A DNA stretch of 51,586 nt from Streptomyces sp. G-G2 (lineage in GTDB: Bacteria; Actinomycetota; Actinomycetes; Streptomycetales; Streptomycetaceae), in contig NZ_JASISO010000038.1 in assembly GCF_030063135.1 (NCBI RefSeq), positions 27,891-79,476 on the forward strand, read 5' to 3'. Positions 6,569 to 14,513 of this stretch are shown here, in pieces. The notes below the pieces were generated by a model. The model saw only the letters and a program-made list of their open reading frames with translations, searched no databases and was not told where the DNA came from. Both the position numbers and the translations under genes were made by a program. How positions within the stretch are numbered: position 1 is the first letter of the stretch; the number at the start of each line of letters is the position of its first letter.

Positions 6569-9500
6569 ACCTTCCGGCCGCGGGTCGCCTTCCGCGTCCG
6601 ATGCGCCTTGGAGGATCCGCTCAAGGCGGGCCCGGGTCGGGAGGTTCGCGGGCCGTATGACGCGGCCGCTGCGCACGTGCAGGAAGGACACGGTGATCCG
6701 GTCGAGGGGGGTGCCGGTGGCTTCCGCCCAGGCCAGCCGGTAGACGGCGAGCTGGAGCGGATCGGCCTCGGCGGTGCGGCCGGTCTTCCAGTCGACGATC
6801 TCGTACGAGCCGTCGTCATCGCGGTAGACGGCGTCGATCCGGCCGCGGATGACCCGGCCCGCGAGGGTGAACTGGACCGGGACCTCCATCCGGTACGGGG
6901 TGCGCTCGGCGTACGGGCTGCGCTCGAAGGCGGCCTTGAGGCCGTCGAGGTCGCGCTCGTCGGCCACCTCCTGGTCGGAGCCGGGCAGCTCGGTGACGGG
7001 GTCGAGCACGTCGAGCAGGGGGAGCGGCAGCTCGTCGAAGCGGGACTCCACCCAGGCGTGGAAGCGGGTGCCCTGGCGGGCGGCGGGCTGGGGGGGCTTG
7101 GGGAGGGGGCGGGCGAGGTCGCGGACGAAGCCGTCCTCGTCGGCGGCGAGGCGGAGCAGCTGGCTCGCGGAGAGGGTGGCGGGGAGGAGGACGTCGCGGA
7201 CGGCTTCGCGGGAACGGCGGAGCTCGCCCTCCAGGGCGTCGAGGTCGCGGTCCCAGGAAGCGAGGCTGCGGGCCTCCTCGGGGGTGAGGAGGGTTCCCTG
7301 GGGGGCGGGGGGGTGTGCCGGTGCCTCGGGGGCGGGGGTGTGTGCCGGTGGCTGTGCCGGTGCCTCGGGGGCGGGCGCCGGTCTCGGGCCCCGCGGGGCT
7401 TCGGGGTTGCGCCCCGGACCCCGCGCCTCGGACTCCTCCGGACTCCGTCCGGGGGGGCCCCCGGGCGCGGCCGGATGCTCCTCCGGGTCGTCCGGCCAGG
7501 GGGCTTCTTCCTCATCGGGCCAGGGGTCTTCGCAGTCGGGGGGCCAGAGGTGGTCCTCTTCCCCGGCCGGGCCGGATTCCGGGGACGGGTCCGGCGGGGC
7601 GGCCAGGTGGGACTCGACCAGGGCTGCCGCGCGGCGGCGCAGGGCGAGGGAGGCCGGGTCCAGCGGGAGGGGCCAGGAGTGGTCCGGGGTGGCGTCGGTG
7701 GCCAGGGACGGGTTCACCGCGTCCGGTTCCGGTTCCTCGGCCCAGGCCTCGATCTCGCCGTCTCCGGCCGCGCAGTGCTCGTACAGGTCGGTCAGGAAGG
7801 CGGACGGGCCCCGGCGCTTCTTCTGGGTCGGGCCCCACCAGTGGCCGGAGGCCAGCAGCAGGGAGCGCGGGCGGGTGAAGGTGACGTAGCCGAGGCGGAG
7901 CTCCTCCGTGGCCTGGTGGGCGCGCAGGGCCGTCTTGAAGTTCTTCAGGCCCGCCGAGGTCCACTCCGGATCCCCGGGCAGGGTCTTCGCGTCGCCGCGC
8001 AGGGCGTGCGGGAGGACCTTCGCGTACGAGGTCCAGGCCTCGCGGGAGCGTTCGCTCGGGAAGGCGCCCGCATACAGCCCGGGGACGGCGACCACGTCCC
8101 ACTCCAGGCCCTTGGACTTGTGGGCGGTGAGCACCTTCACGGTGTTCTCCCCGCCGGGCAGGGCGTGGTCGAGGCCCTTCTCGTACTGGGCGGCGGTCCG
8201 CAGGAAGGCCAGGAACGCCAGCAGCGTGGCCTCTCCGTCGAGGGCGGCGAAACCGGCCGCCACGTCGAGGAAGCCGGAGAGGGTCTCGCGGCGGCGGGCG
8301 GCGAGGGCGTGCGGGGACGCGGACAGTTCGACGTCGAGGCCGGTGGCGGCCAGCACCCGGTGCAGCACGTCCATCAGCGGATCGGCCAGCGACCGGCGCA
8401 GGTCGCGCAGCTCCCGCGCGAGGTGCGCGAAGCGGACCCGGGCCTCCGGGGAGAAGGGCAGCTGGTCCTGCTGCGGGCCGTCCCCGAGGAAGGTCTCCAG
8501 GGCGTCCGCGAGCGAGACGACCTCGGCCGGGTCGACCCCCTCGACGGCCGCCGCGAGGCGGTGGTCCGGGCCGTCGCCCGCGGCGGGGGCGCGGGCGACC
8601 AGCAGCCGCGCGCGCTGTCCCAGCAGGGCCAGGTCGCGGGCGCCGATGCGCCAGCGCGGGCCGATGAGGAGCCGGACGAGGGCGGCGTTCGCGCCGGGGT
8701 CCTGGAGGACCTCGCACACCGAGACCAGGTCGGCGACCTCCGGCAGGTGCAGCAGCCCGGACAGGCCGACCACCTCGACGGGGACGTCCCGGGCCACCAG
8801 CGCGCCCTGGATCGCGGCGAAGTCACCGGCGGAGCGGCACAGGACGGCGATCTCCCCCGGTTCCTTGCCGGTGCGCACCAGATGGGCGATGGAGTCGGCG
8901 AGCCATTCCAGCTCCTGGGCGTGCGTCTCGAGCAGGGCGCAGCGGACGTACCCGTCGCGTTCCGCGCCGGGCGCCGGACGCAGTGCTTCGACGCCCGCGT
9001 GCAGGGCGCGCAGCGGCGCGGCCAGGCCGTTCGCCAGGTCGAGGAGGCGGCCGCCACTTCGCCGGTTCTCGCTGAGGGAGAGGCGGTCGGCGGGGCGGCC
9101 GTCGGCGTGCGGGAAGTGCTCGGGGAAGTCGTCGAGGTTGGCGACGGAGGCGCCGCGCCAGCCGTAGATGGCCTGGCAGGGGTCGCCGACGGCGGTCACG
9201 GCGTGGCCGGTGCCCCCGCCGAAGAGGCCGGACAGCAGCAGCCGCTGGGCGACCGAGGTGTCCTGGTACTCGTCGAGCAGGACCACGCGGAACTCCTCGC
9301 GCAGCAGGGCGCCGACCTCGGGCCGGGTCGTCGCGAGCTGCGCGGAGCGGGCTATCTGGTCGCTGAAGTCGAGGAGGTCGCGGGAGGCCTTGGCGGCGCG
9401 GTAGCGGACGACCAGCTCCAGCAGTTCGAGCCTGCCGCGGGCGGCCTCGGGGACCTTGCGGAGGTCTTCGTTGCCGAGTCGGACGTCGGCGAGGGCGTCG

Positions 9501-10096
9501 AGGAGCGCGGTGTCGTACGCGCGCAGCCCGTCCGGGGTGACCAGGTGCTCGGACAGCTCGCTGTCGAGCGCGAGCAGGTCGCTGACCAGGTCGGGGACGG
9601 ATTTGGTGAGCGAGGGGTAAGGGCCGGGGGCCTCGCGCAGCACCCGGGCGGCGAGCTGGAAGCGGGTGGCGTCGGCGAGGAGGCGGGAGCTGGGCTCCAG
9701 CCCGATGCGCATCCCGTGGTCCTTCAGGAGCTGCCCGGCGAAGGAGTGGTAGGTGGAGATCCGGGGTTCACCCCCGGCGGTGTCGTCGGCCGGGGAGGGG
9801 TCGGGGTCGCTGATCCCGGCCCGGGCGAGAGCGGTCCGTACGCGCTCGGCCAGCTCGCCCGCGGCCTTGTTGGTGAAGGTCAGGCCGAGGACCTGCTCGG
9901 GGGCGACCGCGCCCGTGCCGACCAGCCAGACCACGCGGGCGGCCATCACGGTGGTCTTGCCGGAGCCCGCGCCGGCGACGATCACCTGGGGGGCGGGGGG
10001 CGCGGTGACGCAGGCCAGCTGTTCGGGCGTGAAGGGGATCCCGAGGAGCTGCTTGAGCTGCTCGGGATCGGTGAGGACGGGCCTGCGCGCGGACAC
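6566..10096 (-). CDS. adnB: AdnB-like helicase-nuclease subunit
   Basis: The second subunit of the actinobacterial AdnAB motor-nuclease, which resects DNA double-strand breaks. The 1176 residues have Walker A GAGSGKT (42-48), LLDEYQD near 270-275, GDPCQAIYGWRGA, and a C-terminal RecB-like nuclease with IVDWKTGR and QLAVYRLA near 1095-1120. Unlike AdnA it lacks the C-terminal Fe-S cysteines. Residues about 825-940 are a Pro/Glu/Ala-rich low-complexity insert. It lies 95 bp after adnA in the order seen in mycobacteria. GTG at 10096 is preceded by TAGCCT and 6 nt, so it may also be transcribed on its own. Confidence 0.93.
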   Translation of the reverse strand: MSARRPVLTDPEQLKQLLGIPFTPEQLACVTAPPAPQVIVAGAGSGKTTVMAARVVWLVGTGAVAPEQVLGLTFTNKAAGELAERVRTALARAGISDPDPSPADDTAGGEPRISTYHSFAGQLLKDHGMRIGLEPSSRLLADATRFQLAARVLREAPGPYPSLTKSVPDLVSDLLALDSELSEHLVTPDGLRAYDTALLDALADVRLGNEDLRKVPEAARGRLELLELVVRYRAAKASRDLLDFSDQIARSAQLATTRPEVGALLREEFRVVLLDEYQDTSVAQRLLLSGLFGGGTGHAVTAVGDPCQAIYGWRGASVANLDDFPEHFPHADGRPADRLSLSENRRSGGRLLDLANGLAAPLRALHAGVEALRPAPGAERDGYVRCALLETHAQELEWLADSIAHLVRTGKEPGEIAVLCRSAGDFAAIQGALVARDVPVEVVGLSGLLHLPEVADLVSVCEVLQDPGANAALVRLLIGPRWRIGARDLALLGQRARLLVARAPAAGDGPDHRLAAAVEGVDPAEVVSLADALETFLGDGPQQDQLPFSPEARVRFAHLARELRDLRRSLADPLMDVLHRVLAATGLDVELSASPHALAARRRETLSGFLDVAAGFAALDGEATLLAFLAFLRTAAQYEKGLDHALPGGENTVKVLTAHKSKGLEWDVVAVPGLYAGAFPSERSREAWTSYAKVLPHALRGDAKTLPGDPEWTSAGLKNFKTALRAHQATEELRLGYVTFTRPRSLLLASGHWWGPTQKKRRGPSAFLTDLYEHCAAGDGEIEAWAEEPEPDAVNPSLATDATPDHSWPLPLDPASLALRRRAAALVESHLAAPPDPSPESGPAGEEDHLWPPDCEDPWPDEEEAPWPDDPEEHPAAPGGPPGRSPEESEARGPGRNPEAPRGPRPAPAPEAPAQPPAHTPAPEAPAHPPAPQGTLLTPEEARSLASWDRDLDALEGELRRSREAVRDVLLPATLSASQLLRLAADEDGFVRDLARPLPKPPQPAARQGTRFHAWVESRFDELPLPLLDVLDPVTELPGSDQEVADERDLDGLKAAFERSPYAERTPYRMEVPVQFTLAGRVIRGRIDAVYRDDDGSYEIVDWKTGRTAEADPLQLAVYRLAWAEATGTPLDRITVSFLHVRSGRVIRPANLPTRARLERILQGASDAEGDPRPEG
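7270..7500 (-). repeat. Low-complexity insert in adnB with APEAP-type repeats
   Basis: The encoded protein runs PAPEAPAQPPAHTP then PAPEAPAHPPAP, from near-duplicate DNA copies of GTGCCGGTGCCTCGGGGGCG around 7315-7378. Nearby CGGGGTTGCGCCCCGGACCC resembles intergenic GC-rich palindromes common in Streptomyces. The insert sits between the motor and nuclease domains, so it is likely a flexible linker. Confidence 0.5.
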
Positions 10097-10102
10097 GTGA
10101 AA

Positions 10103-10108
10103 AGGCTA
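10103..10108 (-). promoter_or_regulatory. Candidate -10 for leaderless adnB transcript
   Basis: TAGCCT on the minus strand, 6 nt before the GTG start of adnB at 10096, with no Shine-Dalgarno between them. No clear -35. Confidence 0.4.
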
Positions 10109-10191
10109 GCCCCCCGCACCGACAGTCCCCGCCGACCGTCGCGGCTCACCGTCCCCGCCGACCGTCCGGCGGACCGCCCCGGCCGCGCGCG

Positions 10192-13100
10192 TCACTCGAC
10201 GGTCTGGCGGCCCTCCGGGCGCGCGCTGCACGCCGCGCGGAAGGAGCAGCGGGTGCAGTGGTCGCCGGTGGCGGGGGCGAACCGTTCGTCCAGGACCCGG
10301 CCCGCGGCGGTGGCCAGCAGCCCGCCGACCCAGTCCCCCGCGGGGTCCGTGCCGAGCGGCTGCTGGGCCTGCACCTTGGGGACCTCGTCACCGCCGTCCT
10401 TCTTCGCGGCGCCCTGGCGCAGCTGAACGAGTTCGGCGCCGCCCGCTTCGGGGCGGCGGCCGTCGAAGACCTCGTCGACGGCGCCCTCGCGCACGGCGAG
10501 CTGGTAGACGGCGAGCTGGGGGTGCCGGGCCACCTCGTCGCGGGTGGGGGCGGCCTTGCCGGTCTTGAAGTCGACGACGTACGCCCGGCCCTGCGGGTCG
10601 GTCTCGACCCGGTCCATGGAGCCGCGGATGCGGACCTCGTAGTCGCCCGCGCCGAGGGTGACGTCGAAGTCGTGCTCGGTGGCCACGGAGGTGCGCCCAC
10701 CCCGGTCGGTGGTGTGCCAGCGCAGGAAGCGTTCCAGGGCCGCGCGGGCGTTCTCCTTCTCCTGGCGGGACTTCCAGGGCGCGTCGAAGGCGAGCGCGTC
10801 CCACACCGAGTCGAGGCGCTCCATGAGGACGGCCAGGTCGGCGGGGGTACGTCCGGACGCGACCTCGTCGGCGAGGACGTGGACGACGTTGCCGAAGCCC
10901 TGCGCGGCGGTGGAGGGGGCGTCGGCCTTGACCTCGCGGCCCAGGAACCACTGGAGGGAGCAGGTGTTGGCCAGCTGGTCCAGGGCGCTCCCGGACAGGG
11001 CGACGGGCCGGTCCCGGTCGCGCAGCGGGACCGTGGCCCGGGTGGGCTCGTACAGGCCCCACCAGCGCTGCGGGTGCGCGGACGGTACGAGCGGCCGGTC
11101 CTCGTCGTCGGTGAGCGCGGCGAGCCGGGCCAGGCGCCGGGCGGCGGCGTCGCGCAGGGCCTCGGAGGCGTCCGGGTCGACGGTGGTGGCGCGGAGCTCG
11201 GCGACCAGCGCGGGGACGGCGAGGGGGCGGCGGGGGCGGCCGGTGACGTCCTTGGGGGTGACGCCGAGTTCGTTGAGGAAGCGGGAGGGCTGGTCGCCGT
11301 CCTCGGCGGGGGCCTTGACGGCGGTGACGACGAGGCGCTCGCGGGCGCGGGTGGCGGCGACGTAGAAGAGGCGGCGTTCCTCGGCGAGGAGCGCGCCGGG
11401 GGTCAGCGGTTCGGCGAGGCCGTCGCGGCCGATCCGGTCGGCCTCCAGGAGGGAACCGCGGCGGCGCAGGTCGGGCCAGAGGCCGTCCTGGACCCCGGCG
11501 ACGACGACGAGGCCCCACTCCAGCCCCTTGGAGCGGTGCACGGTCATCAGGCGCACGGCGTCGGGGCGGGTGGTGCGGGCGGTGAGGGTGTCGGCGGCGA
11601 TGTCCTCGGATTCGAGCTGTTCGAGGAAGTTGAGGGCGCCGCGTCCGCCGGTACGTTCTTCCGCGCGGGCGGCGGTGTCGAAGAGGGCGCAGACCGCGTC
11701 GAGGTCACGGTCGGCGTTGCGGCCGCCGGGGCCGCCGCGGCGGGCGGCGCGTTCCAGGCGCTGCGGCCAGGGGGTGCCGTCCCAGAGGACCCACAGGGCC
11801 TCTTCGGCCGTGCCGCCGCCCTGGAGCAGCTCGCGGGCCTTGCGCAGGAGCGTGCCGAGGCGCTGCGCGCCGCGGGCGTGCGCCGGGTCGTGGGCCACGA
11901 GCCGCTCCGGCTCGGCGAGGGCGCGGGCGAGCAGCACGTCGGAGGGTGCGGGCACGGTGACGCCCGCGGCCCGCTCCTCGTCGCGCAGCGCCCGGCCGAG
12001 GCGGCGCAGGTCGGTGGCGTCCATGCCGCCGAGCGGGGACGTGAGCAACGCCATGGCCGCCTCCACCCCGATCCACCCGGCCTCGGGCCGTGCCGCCGCC
12101 TGCGGCGCACCCGGGTCTCCGGCCAGGGCCACATCCGTGCCCGCACCCGGCCCGTCGGCACCGGCCGGGCCCGTGTCCAGCTCCGCCGGAGGCGCCGCCG
12201 GAGGCGCCCCGGCGTCCGCGGGGCCCGGGTCCCCGGCCACCGGCGACGCGTCCGGTCCCGCCGGTTGGTGCCCGTGCGTCGGATCCTGCGGGGCTGGACG
12301 TGCCTCCGGCGGCGCCTCAAACGCCGGCGGGGCTGAATTCCCGGCCCCGAGCGTGGCGGGCACGGCTGAATTCGGGGCCGGGGCGGTGGGCTCCGCCGCG
12401 TCCGGGGTCGCGGCGGTGCGGAGGGCGGTGAGGAGGGGGGTCACGGCCGGTTCGTGCCGCAGGGGCGCGTCCCCGCCGTCCGTCTCGGCCGGGACCCCCG
12501 CCGAGACCAGGGCACGCCGCATCGACGGCAGGGTGCGCCCCCCGGAGCGGACCAGGACGGCCATGTCGCGCCAGGGCACGCCGTCCTCCAGGTGCGCCCG
12601 CCGCAGGACGTCGGCGATGTTCTCCAGCTCGGTGGCCGCGGTCGGGTAGGTGAAGACCTCCACCCGCCCGCCCTCCCGCGTGGCCCGCAGCTCCCGGTGT
12701 GCCCGGACCGCGGCGGCCGGGAGGCGGGTCACCGGCATCCGGGCCGTGACCAGCCGGGTGGCCGCGAGGAGCGCGGCGCCGGAGCGGCGGGACACGGTCA
12801 GCGACCGGATCGCGGCGCCCGGGAAGGCGGACTCGAAGTCGAGAATGCCGTTGACGTCGCCGCCGCGGAAGGCGTAGATCGACTGGTCGGGGTCACCGAA
12901 GGCGACCAGCGTCCCGGCGGGTCCGTTGAGCGCCCGCAACAGCCTGACCTGTGACGCGTCCGTGTCCTGGTACTCGTCGACGTAGATCGCGTCGTACGCC
13001 GAGGCCAGCTCCGGGGTGCGCTCCGCCAGGAGTACCGCGCGGTGCAGGAGTTCGGCGTAGTCCAGCGTCCCCTGCATGTCCAGGACGTCGAGGTACTCGG

Positions 13101-13731
13101 CGAGGAAGGCCGCCGCCGCCTTCCAGTCGGGCCGCCCGGTGCGGGTCGCGAAGGCGTCCAGCGCGACGGGGCCCAGGCCCAGCTCACGGCTGCGGGCGAG
13201 CACGGCCCGTACCTCGTCCGCGAAGCCGCGCGTGGTGAGCGCGGCCCGCAGGTCGTCCGGCCAGTGGATCGACTTCAGGGCGCGCTGGCCCTCCAGCAGG
13301 GCCCGTACGGTCACGTCCTGCTCGGGGCCGGACAGCAGCCGCAGCGGTTCGCTGAAGAGGTCGCTGTCCTGGTGGGCGCGGACCAGGCCGTAGCAGAAGG
13401 AGTGGAAGGTGGTGGCCTGCGGGGCGCGCGCTCCGCCGAGCCGCAGGGCGGCCCGGTCGCGCAGTTCCACCGCCGCCTTGCGGCTGAAGGTGAGGACGAG
13501 GATCCGGGCCGGGTCGGCCCCGGCCTCGACCCGGGCCGCGACCGCTTCGACCAGCGTGGTCGTCTTTCCGGTGCCCGGTCCGGCCAGGACCAGCAGCGGT
13601 CCCTCGCCGTGCTCAACCACCGCCCGCTGCGCCGCGTCCAGAACAGGGGGATCCACCCGCGCCGGACCACCGCGAACCAGTCGGTACGGGTGCGGGGCCC
13701 GCGTACGACGGTCTGAAGGAGTGCTGATCAC
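10192..13731 (-). CDS. adnA: AdnA-like helicase-nuclease subunit with Fe-S cysteines
   Basis: First subunit of AdnAB. The 1179-residue reading has Walker A GPGTGKT (51-57), VDEYQD (251-256), GDPDQSIYAFRGG and a late VHRSKGLEW motif. The C-terminal RecB-like nuclease has VVDFKTGKA and QLAVYQLA near 1047-1070. Four cysteines (about C924 in ANTCSLQWF, then C1159, C1162 and C1168) fit the AddB-type 4Fe-4S staple. The frame is open to 13842; GTG at 13731 is the most sensible start, though no strong ribosome site is seen. An Ala/Pro-rich insert (about residues 430-555) includes a copy of a dispersed intergenic repeat. Confidence 0.93.
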   Translation of the reverse strand: MISTPSDRRTRAPHPYRLVRGGPARVDPPVLDAAQRAVVEHGEGPLLVLAGPGTGKTTTLVEAVAARVEAGADPARILVLTFSRKAAVELRDRAALRLGGARAPQATTFHSFCYGLVRAHQDSDLFSEPLRLLSGPEQDVTVRALLEGQRALKSIHWPDDLRAALTTRGFADEVRAVLARSRELGLGPVALDAFATRTGRPDWKAAAAFLAEYLDVLDMQGTLDYAELLHRAVLLAERTPELASAYDAIYVDEYQDTDASQVRLLRALNGPAGTLVAFGDPDQSIYAFRGGDVNGILDFESAFPGAAIRSLTVSRRSGAALLAATRLVTARMPVTRLPAAAVRAHRELRATREGGRVEVFTYPTAATELENIADVLRRAHLEDGVPWRDMAVLVRSGGRTLPSMRRALVSAGVPAETDGGDAPLRHEPAVTPLLTALRTAATPDAAEPTAPAPNSAVPATLGAGNSAPPAFEAPPEARPAPQDPTHGHQPAGPDASPVAGDPGPADAGAPPAAPPAELDTGPAGADGPGAGTDVALAGDPGAPQAAARPEAGWIGVEAAMALLTSPLGGMDATDLRRLGRALRDEERAAGVTVPAPSDVLLARALAEPERLVAHDPAHARGAQRLGTLLRKARELLQGGGTAEEALWVLWDGTPWPQRLERAARRGGPGGRNADRDLDAVCALFDTAARAEERTGGRGALNFLEQLESEDIAADTLTARTTRPDAVRLMTVHRSKGLEWGLVVVAGVQDGLWPDLRRRGSLLEADRIGRDGLAEPLTPGALLAEERRLFYVAATRARERLVVTAVKAPAEDGDQPSRFLNELGVTPKDVTGRPRRPLAVPALVAELRATTVDPDASEALRDAAARRLARLAALTDDEDRPLVPSAHPQRWWGLYEPTRATVPLRDRDRPVALSGSALDQLANTCSLQWFLGREVKADAPSTAAQGFGNVVHVLADEVASGRTPADLAVLMERLDSVWDALAFDAPWKSRQEKENARAALERFLRWHTTDRGGRTSVATEHDFDVTLGAGDYEVRIRGSMDRVETDPQGRAYVVDFKTGKAAPTRDEVARHPQLAVYQLAVREGAVDEVFDGRRPEAGGAELVQLRQGAAKKDGGDEVPKVQAQQPLGTDPAGDWVGGLLATAAGRVLDERFAPATGDHCTRCSFRAACSARPEGRQTVE
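12065..12440 (-). repeat. Ala/Pro-rich insert in adnA containing a dispersed repeat
   Basis: About 125 codons of low-complexity Ala/Pro/Gly sequence lie between motor motifs. Positions 12310-12334 hold a 25-bp sequence (GGCGGCGCCTCAAACGCC then GGCGGGG) that is identical, in inverse orientation, to the first copy in the repeat-rich spacer near 18455-18480. This suggests growth by capture of a mobile or dispersed repeat. Confidence 0.6.
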
Positions 13732-14019
13732 GTGGGGTGCCGGTCCTGGTGGGTCTTGGTCTCTGGCGGAATCTGGCCGGGGCGAGGAGTCAACGCTACG
13801 GCAAGCGCGCGACCCCGCGCAGTCGCCCCGGGACGCCCGCATCCCCCGTACGGGCCTCCGTACGGGCCTCCGACCGCCCGCCCGGGCGCGCGATGGCCGA
13901 AGCTGGCAGATGTGACCCTGCCCACCCCCGCGACGCGGCCCGTTCGGGCGGCCGGACCGTCCTGGACGCGCGCGCGGACGCCCGTACCGGGGCCCTCGGC
14001 GAGCGTGCGGGAGCGGGCG
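13732..14019. other. Spacer between adnA and the ATL gene
   Basis: 288 bp with no supported gene. It would hold the adnA promoter; I see no convincing -35/-10 pair. A short direct repeat (CCGTACGGGCCT, two adjacent copies) lies at about 13847-13870. Confidence 0.5.
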
Positions 14020-14367
14020 TCAACCGTCCGATGCCGGGAGTCCGTCCCAGCGCGCGCGTTTCATGTCCAGGCGCGGTACGTGCCCGGCGGCGGCCCGGGC
14101 GGCCTCGCGCAGCGGGGTGCCCTCCTCGCGGTAGTGGCCGAGGGCGCGGAGCTCCCCGCCCGGCAGCAGCACGCCGTCGGAGCGCACGACGCGCCACCAC
14201 GGGACGGGTGCGCCGTACAGGGCCATGACGCGCCCGACCTGGCGCGGACCGCCGTCGCCGAGCCATTCGGCGACGTCTCCGTACGTCATCACCCGGCCCG
14301 GGGGAATGTTCTCGGTGAGCGCCAGGACGCGTTCGGCGTACTCCGGCAGCTCCGGTTCATCGCTCAT
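14020..14367 (-). CDS. Alkyltransferase-like (ATL) protein, MGMT family
   Basis: A 115-residue protein with the DNA-binding domain of O6-alkylguanine-DNA alkyltransferase: IPPGRVMTYGDVA at 21-33 and RQVGRVM at 42-48. The active-site PCHRV of true methyltransferases is PWWRV at 56-60, so the acceptor Cys is replaced by Trp. ATL proteins bind alkylated guanine and hand it to nucleotide excision repair rather than repairing it. ATG at 14367 gives MSDEPE; an upstream in-frame ATG at 14376 is possible. It belongs to the repair block with adnA and adnB. Confidence 0.93.
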   Translation of the reverse strand: MSDEPELPEYAERVLALTENIPPGRVMTYGDVAEWLGDGGPRQVGRVMALYGAPVPWWRVVRSDGVLLPGGELRALGHYREEGTPLREAARAAAGHVPRLDMKRARWDGLPASDG

Positions 14368-14513
14368 GCGGCACATGGTGCCGCACCCGGTCCGCGGCCT
14401 CGCGGAAGGGTTTCCTCCGCCGGGGCGCGCACCCTGCTGCCCCGCTCACCCGCCCCGTCGTGCCACCATCTTCCGGGCGGTGACTGGTGATACGTGATCA
14501 AGAAGAGACGGAT

